The notes under the pieces: model-generated
Seen by the model: the letters and a program-made list of their open reading frames with translations, nothing else
Database searches by the model: none
Told to the model about the DNA's origin: nothing
NCBI GenBank assembly: GCA_024741835.1
Contig: JAENRP010000296.1
Span: 1-56,882, forward strand
DNA from: Diplocarpon mali
Taxonomy: Eukaryota; Ascomycota; Leotiomycetes; Helotiales; Drepanopezizaceae
Direction: 5' to 3'
Length of the DNA stretch: 56,882 nt
Program-made: the position numbers and the translations under genes
Shown here: one piece after another, positions 34,001-46,380 of the stretch
How the letters are laid out: each line of letters begins with the position of its first letter
How positions within the stretch are numbered: the first letter of the stretch is position 1

Positions 34001-36190
34001 TTAAATAGATAATAAAGCAGTAGATAGTATATATATTAAATCTAAGGTAAGTAATCACATCTTTAATAGTTGAGTTTAATAAATCTTAAAATAGAAAGGA
34101 GCTATCCTTAAAGCTTTGTATATCTAAAGATTCGTAAGGTATACTATTTAATAGTAATACTATTAAGCTAAACTAATAACCCCTTTCTCTTAGCTTAGGT
34201 ATATTAAGCGCACCTGCTGATCGACGACCTATTAGTCGCCTAAAGGCCGAATAGACTATTCCTATCGTTTGCAAACTACTTAAAGTATAAAATAACTTTA
34301 ATATTATTATCCCTTTAATTAAAGTACCTATAATAAAGGATATTTTTAAAATAGGTATAAGTAATAATAAGCCTTTATTATTAGAAAGCGGTTCCTTAAA
34401 TAATAAGCCTACGGAACTTATAGCTGAACCTTTGTCTTTAAAAAAGAATAGAGACCTAGAACCAGAAGATACCTTAAATAAATAAGAGTCTAAGCGTATC
34501 TAGGCCATAATAGCATATAAGATCTATAAGCTCAAACTTTAATAGAGCTTTAATAAAGATAATGCATTCCTAGCTGCTAGGGGGATAATGAAAATCTCTC
34601 TTTTAAAGACGTACGATAAAGCTATCAACAATCTAAAGAATAGAGTAATATAAAGTAAAGTAATCTAAAAGGAGATAAGCTCTCTTATTACAAATAGCAT
34701 ATAAATAGAGGAACCGATGCTAAAGGATATGAACCTAATATTAATAAAGTGGGTCTTTATAATTAAGATATATGCAAATAGAACCCTAGAGCATTATAAA
34801 GTAAGGCTTATAACTAAAGGCTTCTTTTAATAGTATAAAGAAGACTACTTCGATACGTTTGCGCTAATAGTTCGTATAGATACTCTTTGCATATTTATAG
34901 TAATAGTAGCTGCTAAGGACCTTAAATGCAAATAGTATAATATTAAAAATATATTTATTAAAGCGATTGTAAAGGAACGGATTTTTCTCTCTTAACTTAA
35001 TAGTATTCCTATATGCGCTAGCCACTCTTTTTATATACTTTGCAGTATCTATAGGCTTAAATAATCAGCTTATAATTAGAACCTCTTATATAGCTCTACT
35101 TTAATAGAAATAGGATTCGTTTAAAGCCTAGCTAACCCTTATCTATTTACTTATATTAAGTGTAAAATCAAGTTGCTATTATATATCAACGATATTATTA
35201 TAGCTATAAAGATAACTACTCAATTGGATTGGTTCTTTATAATAATTTAAAAACGTTTTAATACTAAGGATCTAAGGGAAATTTATAAGATCCTTAGCAT
35301 TTGCATTATAAGGAACCGCTCTATTTAAGAACTCTAGTTAGACTAAGAGCAGTATATTAAAAAGATCTTAAATCAAATAGGACTCTCTACTTATACTCCT
35401 AACTTTAAGTTAAAGCGTACTCTAATTAAAGGAAAGTATAATAAGTTAGAGCTTACTAATAAAAATAAGTAGAAAGGAGATCTGAAGAAGTACTAATAGG
35501 ATATTAAAGCGATTATATATACTATAGTATATATAAGACCAGATATTGCCTTTATTATTAGGCAACTTAATCAAAACTTAAAGGATCTGACAATTTAATA
35601 TAAAAATGTAATCAAGCGACTTAAAAGGTACCTTTGATTAATAATTATATAAAAGGTAAGATATAGACTAATAAAATATATAAGCGTAAAGCTTAAGGTA
35701 TATACTAATTCTGACTAGGCAAATATAAAAGGTCGGAAAAGTATATCTAAAAGCGTAGTAGTACTATATAGTAGACCTATATTATAAGGAAGTAGAAAGT
35801 AGAAATCAGTAGCTACCGCAAGCACTAAGGCCGAATATATATTAATATTATTAAATTATAAGTAAGGATTATAGATCGCTTAAGTTTTAAAAGATATAAG
35901 TTTCGCTAAGTATATTAGATAAGATAGGAACTATATTAATCTTTAAATAGATAATATAAAGGCAATTGCACTTATAAAAAATCCATACTTATATAAGCGA
36001 TCGAAATATATTAATATTGCTTATTACTTTATCTGCGACCTTATTATAAAGAATAAGTTATCGATTACCTATATCCTAACTAATTAAATAATAGCAAATG
36101 GATTTATAAAGCTACTAGAGATAGTTGAAAAGTTCGAAGCATTTAAAGATATACTAAGGTTATAAAAGATAGTAAGGGCTTAGTAGGCTT
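31060..36190 (+). pseudogene. gag-pol: A2 gag-pol, RIP-degraded Copia polyprotein
   Basis: Read-through of stops on the + strand shows gag (about 31060-31900), a degraded zinc-knuckle-like YFYNSAYN near 31925-31965, and protease (SNTSYIAYITDKPYLF near 32255-32300, then LSLSINLLSNCKIY). The module array is at 32617-33086. GAG-pre-integrase reads YRRFIYLRLKKLKGLYKV near 33210-33260, then integrase to about 34200. RT (IKWVFIIKIYANRTLEHYKV near 34740, LLYINDI at 35172-35195) and RNase H (YTNSDQANIKGRKSIS near 35700, TASTKAEYI near 35820) follow. Cys-to-Tyr and Gln-to-stop changes fit RIP. Confidence 0.9.
32617..33086 (+). repeat. A2 internal module array (10 copies)
   Basis: Starts at 32617, 32707, 32746, 32794, 32833, 32881, 32920, 32968, 33016 and 33064. 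The spacings are 90, 39, 48, 39, 48, 39, 48, 48 and 48, all multiples of three. The pol frame runs through the array, for example MTFRPRLQVDF. The opposite strand is also open for 171 codons (32583-33098), because the palindromic module reads as nearly the same peptide on both strands and RIP stops fall mainly in the sense frame. Confidence 0.92.
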
Positions 36191-36197
36191 AAGGACG

Positions 36198-36345
36198 ACT
36201 CCTAGGCCCGCCTTGCGAGTTAGGTTATATAGTCTTATAAAGGAAAGTTTTTAAATCGACTCTTAGGCCTAGACTATAAGTTAAATTATATAATCTTATA
36301 AAGGAATGCTTTTAGAAATTTAACTCCTAGTCCTACCCTATAAGT
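36198..36345 (+). repeat. A2 terminal module cluster (3 copies)
   Basis: Modules start at 36198, 36259 and 36323, just after RNase H and before the polypurine tract. The first, ACTCCTAGGCCCGCCTTGCGAGT, keeps both arms. This corresponds to 17032-17182 in A1. Confidence 0.8.
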
Positions 36346-36483
36346 AGGATTAGTAATTTTAATAGAGGTTACTATTAATTAATTATTTTTAATTTAAAGA
36401 GATACTTAAGAGTTAAATTAATGTAAAAGGATAGTTGTTATTTTCCTAACTATAGGTTAATCGGAGTAAGGTCTGAGTAGGGG

Positions 36484-36678
36484 TATTAAGATAGGTGATA
36501 TAGCTATCACTCTAATATATTATTATATAACCCTATTGCTTAATCAATAGGATATTGATATATATATAGCTATAGAGAAGAAAGGGGTAACCTTCCTTCT
36601 TTAACTCTTACTAATATATCGACCATCGACCTTTAGAAGCCTCCTTTACCTACTGCGCCGACTCACTTAAGCTCAATA
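36484..36678 (+). repeat. A2 3' LTR
   Basis: 195 bp, beginning TATTAAGATAGG (start altered by RIP), preceded by purine-rich GAGTAGGGG. It ends GCTCAATA before the target duplication GAACT. Confidence 0.95.
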
Positions 36679-36683
36679 GAACT

Positions 36684-39600
36684 TCTTAATTCTTAAGTAA
36701 GGAGCTGTTTCGTAGTTCTTTTTAAGTTCGAAGTAAGGGAGCGGCGTACTAAGGAAACGCCTTATATTAAGGCTAAACCTCTTTGCCATCTTCTTAATAT
36801 AAGCGTCATAGAGCAAAGTAATTATACCCTGCTTTCTATCTTAAAAGACTCTCACTCTTAAGAACCACTCAATATCTCTTATAGCTATTAATTCGTATGC
36901 TTTGCGTAGTCCTTTTATAATCTTCTAAGCTTCTTCTATATAAGAGAAGTAGTATATTACTTATATATCGTTAATATAGAAGGCTATAAATACAGTCCTA
37001 TCCTTATTAATAAATATACAAGGCTCCTTACTAAGAGGGGTAAGCTTTAAAGACTTTAAAGTACTAGTGAAATCCCTGTACTAGAGCGCTAAGGAGTCTT
37101 AAAGGCCATATAAGGCGCGATCGAGCTCTACTACCTTATCTTTCTACTTCTAACTATCTAGTAAAAAGCAAACAACTGGCGCGCTCCGAGGGTCTCTTTT
37201 AGCGTTTATAAAGGCGTTAATAATATCGAACTATTAAAGCTCTATATCGAATTTAGCAGCAATCGCCATTATAACCTTAAAAGATCTCGATATAAGCGTT
37301 ATAGCATAGGTAGAGAAAATAAAAGCTTCCTCTTAAAGATCTCCCCTTACTACTATTCTTGACCTAAAGCGGCTAATCTCCTTAAAGGAGTTTAACTTAT
37401 AGTTAAAGACCCACTTTAGTAGTATAGGCTTTGTAATAGCCTTACTTCTATCAATTACTCTTTAGCAATTGCGCGCTTCCAGGTTCCTAATCTCAGTTCT
37501 AGCTCCCTTTTTAAATTGCTCTCCGAAAGGGTGATTTACAAGCTCCTTCTAATAAGTTAGCGCTTTAAGAAGCTTGTCTTAAGATAGGATTAGAAGGGTA
37601 GAGTTTCCTCTAGAGCTTCTAGATTAAGTCGCCGCAGCTATAATGCAGTATACTACTTTATACTCTTCTCTATCAGTTCTCGCAGGCTTTTAACTTAGCT
37701 AGAAAGTCGATATAAAGCTATTTACCTACTTTAACTAATATATTTTAAGTTCTTTAAAGGCTAGTAGAAGATCCTTAATATATATTATATATATAGCATT
37801 CCTACTTCCTCTTTTCCTTTTCAACCTATAGAGCAGTATAGGTACTATTTCCTACTCCTTATTAGGCTTCTTGCGTTTTTAAAAGGCCCTTATATCAAGT
37901 ACTTTAAGCTGAGCTTCTATTAGTTTCAAAGAACTCCCTCTTTCGATATTACCCTTAAAAGCTTCCATATCTTAGCGTAGCTCTTGATCGATCGGTGCTT
38001 CTAATAAGAGCTAGCGTGCTTCTTCACTAGTTGCCTATAGTAGAGCTTCTAGTAATTAAAGGGCCTGCTCCTACCCTTGCGATTGCTTAGTCTGTATAGC
38101 AATTAGAGGCCTGGTATTACGCTCCTTAGCGGAACTGGCATTTATAATATCACTTTCGACGCTCCTCTTAACTATTAATAGTTATCTTAAAGCGTCTAAC
38201 CCTTTACTACTAGGCAGCTGCTCTTAAGTAGCTAGGGTAGAAATACTATAAGTAGCCTTATAAGGAACGATAGCCCTTGATAAATCTAAGCTTAAAGCTT
38301 CTATTAATAATAGATTAATAGGCTTACCCCTTACTAGGTTATCTGCAGGCTACTTATCTAAAGCTCCCTCTATATTCTTAATAATTAACTCAGCGTCTTA
38401 AGCTTCCTCCTCCTCCTCCTTAATCATTTGCACAATCTCCTTAATAATTAGAAGCAGATGGCCAGCTACCTTTTCGTATTCCTTAAAGTAGAATTTGGAC
38501 TTATCGAACTTAACGTTTTAAGAGATTATAACCTTTCGAAGCTTAAGCACTTAGATCCTATATATATTAATAGTATAGTAATTAACTAAGTATTTAATAT
38601 ACCCTTATGGTATAGTTTTAAAAGCTCTCTTATTCTTTAGAGCTTTCCTCTCCTTTACTAATAGGTACGCGCGCGCTCTATACGCTTTTATATCCCCCTA
38701 TTCTAGTCTTAAATTGATAGTAAGCTTTATAGTAATCTGCGGATTATACCACTTGAAGTATTATTTAAATTAAAGCTAAAGCACCTTATTTAGACTCTTC
38801 TATCCCTTGCGCTTTAATAGGCCGATATTATAAAGGTATATTGCAGCTAATATAGCTTTAGGCTATAAGTGCTTTAAAAGGTTAGCAGAGATTAGTATAG
38901 TAAGTGCCTTTTTAATGATCTCTACTCTTACTCTCTTAAAGGCTCTATTTAGTTTATAAGTATAGGATAGAGTGACTTCTACCTTTATGCCTTTAGCTTT
39001 GCACTACTCTTTATATTTCGATGCTCCTTATAAGGGAAACACTAAGGTATTATTATCGCTCCTTAGAATATATAAGGAAAGGTAGTAATAGCGCTTCACC
39101 TATACTTTAAAAGATTAAAGAGCTTTTAAAACTAGCATTAGGGACTTATAAAGTAGAGTATATCTAAATAACTTCCTATTAAATTTATCCTTAATTAGGA
39201 GAAGCCAGCTTTCTAAGGAGAGGCTTGACGTACTATAGTTAAATAGGTCTTAAGAGCATTTAAAGAACAGTCTTAAAGCCTTAAAATCTAACTCTCTCTT
39301 AAAAGGCTTTTACTTAGCTTTTGCTTAAGCGCAAGCTTTACAATTGATTTATAGCTTCCCTTTGATCTTTACCCTCTTTGCATTTAGTATAAGCTTCTTA
39401 AGCGCCTTAGCTCTTAAATGGCCTGATCGAAGGTATTAAATATCTGCCGAATTGTTCCTAGCTCTTAGGAATACGCTACTCCTTAGGGGTTTATATTAGC
39501 TTCGCAGACGCTATTATAAAGTAGGAAAAGCTAAGCAGGTTAGTTAAGCATAGTATAGCGAGTTAGAAGCGTTATAAAAGTTGATAGGCTTATATTTAAA

Positions 39601-40371
39601 CACTATGATATTCAACCTACGCTTTAGCTACTTTACAATTACATTATTATCTACTATACCCCTTTAAAGCATCGCGTCTAAGCCTATATACTATACCCTA
39701 GCCTTCTTTAAAAGAGGCTCTAAGATAATATTAATATTAAACCTATCTATAAGCGCTACGTTCCTAAGCTCTAAGTCTCTTCTATTAGCAAGAACCCCTT
39801 TTATTAGATATATACCCCTTTCCCTTATTAGCAGACTCAAGCTCCCTGCCTTTATATAGTCCTAGGGATATGCAATTTTCAATAATCCAAGAACTAGAAG
39901 CTCCTTTCGATTAATAAGGTATATTATAGCGCAGTTATCAAGTAGGGTTATATTTAAGAGAGCGTAAGGAGCTCTAAGGGTAGAGTATATTCCTAAGGTA
40001 AAGTCTTTAAAGAGAGCTAGATCTAAAAGGGCGGCGATAATCTTGGATTTGCCGCTCTTTAAAGCTTTAGCAGATATTCTTTCCTTAAATTGATTTATAA
40101 GAGCTTATTTAATATAAGAGAGCTTAGCTTAAAGCTCTCTCCATTCTAAGAAAGCAAGGTTTTCACATATTCTTTTAACCTTATTATAGCTAAGGAGGTT
40201 TCGAAGCGTACCTTCCTTAATGCTAGTTAAGGTGTATTTCAGCCTATTACACTCCTTTAGGTTTTAAAAGTGATTTTTGACCTAAGGGCAAGGGCACTTT
40301 TTAATACTCCCTTTAAAAGTCTTCTTCGCCTTACCTTTACTTAATACTCTTAGATTAGTATAATCGCCTAC
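36684..40371 (-). pseudogene. pol: W pol: zinc knuckle, protease, integrase, RT
   Basis: Copia polyprotein on the - strand. A Cys-rich zinc-knuckle-like segment KKCPCPxVKNHFxNLKEC is near 40270-40335. Protease has LLDNCAIIYLINRKELL near 39880-39945. The GAG-pre-integrase block SGHLRAKALKKLIL is near 39390-39430, followed by integrase to about 38700. RT includes NHPFGEQFKKGARTEIRNL near 37500-37560, KWVFNYKL, ELDRALYGL near 37100, and FYINDI at 36965-36981. The block EWFLRVRVF...YDAYIKKMAKRF is near 36790-36860. It continues across A2 at 30466. Stops are scattered throughout. Confidence 0.9.
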
Positions 40372-40569
40372 TATAGTGCGGTCGGCTGGAGGGCCTTCAT
40401 TAGGTCGCTTAGGAGGCTCGCAGAAGTAGGAGAAGATAATTAATTATATTATTCTTTAATATATATCTAATAAGGAGACTTCAGAAAGAAAAGGGAGAGT
40501 CTATAACTTAATAGGAGTTACGTAGAAGGTTTTTAAAATAAGTAGAGACTCCGCCTATTCTATATAATA
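40372..40569 (-). repeat. X 3' LTR
   Basis: 198 bp. The 5' LTR keeps TGTCGTGCA at its start and this copy has TATTATATA, a RIP change. The - strand just inside reads TTAAGGGG, a polypurine tract. It pairs with 47779-47976 and with 52006-52202 (inverted). Confidence 0.92.
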
Positions 40570-42170
40570 TACCCCTTAATTAGGCAATGCTCTTAAAATC
40601 GCTTAGCTATATAGATAAAATAAAAGAAAGAATAGCAGTTGTAAGGAAAAGAGGCTCTATCTTACGTACTACTCCTCTAAAGGTCGTTCCTTTTAAAATA
40701 AGAAGGGTCGCTATAGGCAATAAACGCACTTAAGAATCTTTGCAATTTTACGCTAGTGCTTTATTAAGCTTCCTATAGAGTATTTCTATTATAGAGGTTC
40801 TCCTTCCCTTCTTTTAAAAATAACCCTCCTTTATTATTTAAAAATATCGTCTTTATATTAATAATTTTTAAATATAGAAGGAACTTCCGCTTATTATAGC
40901 CCTAGCCGCCCTTGTAAAGTAAGACCCTTAGAGTCCTTATACCTTGCGTTATACTAACTTTACGCTAGGTCGCTAGCGCTCCTTTAAGAGCTGCAACCTT
41001 AGCGCGATCGTCCTAGCGCCTACTAAGTAATAAGCTGCTGCCGCTGTCACCTCTGCTACTGCCGCCGCTCCCGCCGCCGCCACCGCTACCTAAGAGCCCT
41101 ACCCCTACTACATACCGTATACTTAAGCCTATAATAAAGCGCGATAATGCATGCGTATATTATATTATACGCAGGAGCATTAGTAATCTCGATTATTAGT
41201 GCTTTAATAGTACCTTTAGTGCGCGTTGCATTCGTTATATAGTGCTAAGCAATAGCTGCTAGCAGGCTAGCAGACCTCTCCTCGCCTCCTAAGAGGCTAT
41301 TGTATTAGCCTGCGCCTGCGGCGCTTCTAAAGAGGAAGTAGCGCTACTATTAAATATAATAAAGGGTACGCTTTAGAGCTTCTATAGTATATCTTATTAA
41401 GTCTCGTTAAGTTTTAGGCTGATTTTAAAAGATAGAAGCGATCGAACCCTAGTGCTAAAAGGGCCTGCCACTCTTGTAAGTAGTAGTGCTGCTACCTCCC
41501 CTGCTCCTAGCATACTATTCCCGTTCGCTCTTAGCCCCTTTGGCTTAGACCTATTCGCCTCTATCGCCGCCGCCGCCGCTCCTATCCCCTCTGCCTCCGC
41601 TATTGCAGCTACTGCTATAGTCTTTCTGTTTATCTCCCTAGCCCTTGCTATCGCCGCGCCTATTCTCGCCGCCGCCTCCGCTGCCCTCGCTCCTATCGCC
41701 CTTGCTATACCCCTCGCCTTCGCCCCTACTATCGCTAGTATATTTGCCAGCAGGCCTTTAGCTAAAAGAGTGCTAATAGGCCTCTTTTAAAAGGAGATCT
41801 ATGCGAAGCTCTTAGCTATAGCGTTTTAGCTCTTAGCCTTAGCTAAGAGAATCTAAGAGAGGGTCGCGCCTTATAATAGCAGCTTAGGAACGTTACCTAT
41901 TCTTATATTTTTAAAAAAGGAGAAGCTTTTATAATACGCTTTATAAAAGAAAATAAATAAATATAACTATAAGAGAGTAGGAGCTTATAAGTATAAGTCT
42001 TTTAATAATAAGTGACTACTCGCTAGTAAGTGCGAATTGCTAAACGATTGTTTGAAAGCTTTAAAGGTTTAATAAACGAACAAAGCTCTTAAACTTCTGG
42101 CGGTCTAGGTTCTTAATAAGCCCATTTGCATATATCTCTTTAATAAAGAGGTAGATTATCTAAAAGCTTC
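40570..42170 (-). other. X 3' region with GC-rich blocks
   Basis: It lies between RNase H and the 3' LTR. It aligns over its whole length with X' (51082-52005 plus 315-942, inverted), so it is a standard part of family X. A triplet-rich GC stretch is at about 41030-41100, with a second block at 41452-41790. The rest is AT-rich without persistent frames. The 1.6-kb length is unusually long for a Copia 3' untranslated region. Confidence 0.7.
41452..41790 (+). other. Antisense Ala/Pro-rich open frame in X
   Basis: 112 codons open on the strand opposite to X's own genes, rich in Ala, Pro, Ser and Leu. Its counterpart in X' is 649-981, and the two share motifs such as LFPFA, DLFAS, IFASRPLA and VLIGL/VLVGL. 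Conservation of openness in two RIP-exposed copies is notable, but GC-rich triplet sequence favours open frames on both strands. There is no recognised domain, and whether it is expressed is unknown. Confidence 0.4.
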
Positions 42171-45100
42171 CTCTTTAGTACTCCTAGTAGATCTATATAT
42201 TACTGATTTTAATATGTCAAAGGCTTATCTTGATCTTCTTATTCTTTATAACAATTAGCCGAATCGTCTATTAGTTATTATAATATATATTCTATTTAAA
42301 GAGGGAGTCTATGCGAATCTTCTTAAAGAGGCGTTTTATAGCTATTATCTCCTTTACAATAGAAACTATACTATAGAGTTCTACTTTAGTAAAGGAGAGC
42401 GTGATAGTTGCTTGGCGATTTGCTTTCTAAATAATCAGTCCTTTAAATAGGAAGAAGACGTATCCCTAAGAGGATCTGCAAGTCTCTCAATCATCTTCGA
42501 AAGAAGTATCTAAAGACGCAACTAATTGGTATTCCCTAGCCTTAAAGCTATAGGCAATTCCTAAGAAGCGCGTATTATATAAGTATTAAAGCGTCTAGTC
42601 TGCGGTTAAAAGGTGCTTAAAGCTTAGATTAATTAAAAAGAAAGATAGTTAAGAGGCTATAAATGTAACATCTAAGCATATTATAATTGCTATATAAAGA
42701 ATAAAGCCTATTTTCTCTTAGTACTCCTTTACCTTTTCTAAGGAAGCTTACCTTAAGTTCTTAACAAACTCCTTCTTTAGTAGTAGAGTACTAGGCACTC
42801 TCCTTATATTAGCTCTAAACTTTTGAGCGATCTTCTTAATATAGGTATTATAAACTAAGGAGATTTTCTTTACCTTCCTATCTTAAATAATCCTTACTTT
42901 AAGGAACTAGGAGATATCTCTTATAATAGTAAGCTCATACGCCCTCTTTAGGTCTTCAATCAGACGAGTCGCCCGATCTAGGTTAAAGGCCTTATATAAC
43001 ACTTGAATATTATCGATATAAAACGTTATAAAGACTATGCGATCCTTTATTATAAAAATACAAGGCTCCTTACTTAATAGCTTGAGTTAAAGGCCCTTGA
43101 GCGTTCTTGCGAAGTTCCTATACTATAGCGCTAGAGAGTCTTTTAGCCTATAGAGCGCGCGGTCCAGTTCTACTACTATACTAAGGCGCTTAAAGCCATC
43201 TAATAGGAAGTATATGACTAAAGCACTCCTTAGGTTTCTAAAAGTGTTAACAAACGCGTTAATAACGTCGAACTACTTTACTTCTATATCAAAGTACGTA
43301 GCAAGCGCTATTAGTACCCTAAAAGACCTTACTATAAGCGTGGCTACGTAGGTTGAGAAAATTAAAGCTTTATCTTAAAGATCCCTTTGTATAACTAGCT
43401 ATAATCGGCACTTTAAAAGCTTGCTAAAGCTATTAACCTTATAGGTAAAAACCCATTTTAATAGTATTAGCAGGAGTTTTAAGTAATCCCTTTATATAAT
43501 TTTCTAGCAACTCCGAGATTCTAAATTCCTAATCTCCTAATGCCCTCCTTCCTTAAATCGTTTGCTAAAAGGGTGCTTCTCTAGGTCTAGCCATCCTTTC
43601 AAAGGCTTTAGCAAAGAGCCTTAGTGCTATAAGCAATTAGGAGACTACGCTTTATCCTTTGCCTAACTATTAACTGCAGCTTTAATAACTATATAAATTG
43701 TCAAATAGTCCTTCCTATCCTCCCTTATCTATTCGTTCGCTTAAAAGGTCGATATAAACTCTTATATATATAGGAAGTAGGGTAAATCAATATTACTTTA
43801 AAAGAGCATATACTCTAGAGCGATAGTATACACTTTTAAAGTCTCCTATTACTTAACGCTTAAGCGTCTCATCCTCTTTTACTTAAGAAAAGGGAGTTCC
43901 TCCTTGCGCTTTTCTCTATAGGTCTCCTCTTCTATTTTTATTATTACTAAAGGTTCCTTTAAGAGTTTAAGTAGCTCTATCTCTTAAGCCTATAGTCTTT
44001 AAGCTGGTATTACAACTTGAGGTATTATATTATTAAGGCCTACTCCTCTTACTAGGTCGCTTCTTATAAGACTATTAGAGCTTCTCCCAGATCTTAGCAG
44101 TAGTACCTTTAGCCTTCTACCAGAGTTTACTAGGGCCTGCCTTTATAACTAAAGACTCTATCTTAAAGCCCTTAAGCCATCTCTATTCTTATATAAAATA
44201 GCAGCTAAAGATCTGCCGATCGCCTTATAAAACTCGTCTCTAAAGACTCCTTTAAAGTTATCTATAGTTCCTTCTTTAGTAGGGCCTCTATAAGGAATCA
44301 TTACCCCTAAGCTCTGGTCGCTATTTGCCTTCTTAGAAACTGACAAAGTAACTTCTAATTCGCTTGCTTTTACCTTTGAGTTTTTAAGCGGGTCTTTTAA
44401 AGAATTTAGATTTAAGTTAAAGCCTTTTATATTATTAGTTAAAGGCTATAGAGCAGCATTAGTCTATAATATAGGCTCTTCCTATATAGCGGCTTCTTCT
44501 GCGGCGATTGCATTCGGCCTTATAACAAGCTCCGATTCCTTGAAAATGCCTTCGAACTCAGCGTCCTAAGCTCCCTCTCCCTTTCTAATCAATTAAAGGG
44601 TTATCTTAAGTTCTTAGCGCAATATAGGGTTTGCGCACTTAGCTTTTGGACTATAAAAGAGAGACTTATCGAATTCGATATTATAAGTTATTATTATTCG
44701 CTAGAGTATAGGAATCCAGATTCTATAAACATTAAAGGTAATATATTTAATTAAGTAACTTAAGTGCCCTTATAGTTCAATTTTAAAGGTTTAGCGGTCC
44801 CTCCCTACCTTCCTCTCTCTAATTAAAGGGTATACGCAAGCGCTATATATATAAATGCAACTCTAGTTAGGCTTTAAGCTTACCATTATCTACTTAATAA
44901 GTAGCGGCTTATAGAATTGAAAATACTACTTAAACTAACTATAGAGAGCCTTACTCAATGAGATTATCTTCTTCCTAGCGAGTAAGGAGATATTATAAAA
45001 GTATATAGCAGCTTTTATAACCTTTGGCCAAAGGCTTGCTAAAAGCCTAGCATAGATTCTCATTTTAATAAAGCGTTTAATCAACTTCCTTCTTACTCGC

Positions 45101-46380
45101 TCTGCGCCTCTATTAAGTTAATATATATAGGCAGAAGTAAGCTTTAAATCAATTCCCTCCTCTTTTACCTATCTCTAATACTTTATAAGAGAGTCTTCCC
45201 TTAAGGAGATTATTAAAGTATTATTATCTTACCTAATTTTGCAAATAAAAAGCCTATATTAGCGTTTTACTTATGCTTTAAAAGCCTAAAGGACCTTTAT
45301 AACTACGTCTCTGCCCTTTGATCTTAATAGGAACGTTTAAAGCATACTGCTATATTTATCCTTAATTAAAAGAACCTATAAGCAACTATTATATAAGTTA
45401 TTTAAAAAGTTAAAGAGATCTTAAGAGATCTTGAAGAAGGGCCTTAGAGATCGATTCTTAAAGGTAGCGCAAGAAATAACTTGCTTAGCAGATGCTACTA
45501 CGTATATAAGGCACTTTAGCCTTTATATTCCCCTGATCTTTACTCCCCTAGCGCACTTGACTAGCACTTAAAGAGCCTCTGCGCCTAAGTGGCTAGCGCA
45601 AAGGTACTAAGTATATGCGTTATTATCCTACACCCTAGTAGGTGCATAGCTAGACTAGAACCTATTATAAAGTATCGTCTCAGCTATAGGAAATGCTATT
45701 AAGGCAGAGAAGTCATATTAAAGCATATTTAAAAGATCTAAATAGTTGATAGGCTTATATTTAAAGAAAACGAGATTATAGCAACACTTTAACTAAGCTT
45801 ACTTTATAAAGTCTCTAATACTCTTAGAGCGCAAAGTAAGGTCTACCTTAGAGTATTAAAAACCCTTATCCGCGAAGAGCCTCTCTAAGATAATATTAGT
45901 AGTAAACTCCTTTATAATAGCAATATTATAAAGCGTTATCCTTATAAGAGAGCCGTCATACTATAGAAGAGAGTCTACTATATATCTATTACCTCTCCTA
46001 ATAATTAGGAGTCTTAAGGTACCTGCTTCAATATATTGCTATAAGTCGCTAGAAGGCTTAAAGGTGCTTGCAATAAGTAAATCCTTTGAATTAATAATAT
46101 AAGTAGCCGCGCAATTATTAAAAAGCGTACTTAAGGAGAGTAGGTAGCGTTCTAGCTTAAAGAGGTAGTAGATATTGAACGATTCTTTAAAAGCGTTAAA
46201 GGCAAAGGGATCTATTACTATAAAGACTAGTGAGTTCTTCCTTTTATCGCTTGAACTATCCTCCTTAGAGGCTGAAGCCTTTCCCTTGAATTTATCAATT
46301 GCTATTACCGCAATATTATTTTCCTTAAGCTATACTTAGAGACCCTTGAACTAGTCTCTTGCATTTAATGCCTTTTGTAT
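42171..46380 (-). pseudogene. pol: X pol: protease, integrase, RT, RNase H
   Basis: Copia pol on the - strand. RNase H spans about 42370-42600 (YLYNTRFLGIAYSF, then DTSFEDDxETCRSSxGYVF, then an E-L-Y box). RT has VFITFYIDNIQVLYKAF at about 42985-43040. Integrase and protease lie upstream to about 46380 and are heavily broken. Sequence and order closely parallel W, so X and W are related Copia lineages. Confidence 0.85.

Larger units (their letters stand above)
30467..36678 (+). mobile_element. A2: Ty1/Copia element of family A, full length
   Basis: 6,212 bp on the + strand with 195-bp LTRs (30467-30661, 36484-36678), flanked by GAACT at 30462-30466 and 36679-36683. It is inserted in the W pol gene. 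The length includes a 22-base assembly gap at 30922-30943. Architecture is as in A1, but the module array has 10 copies. Confidence 0.95.
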
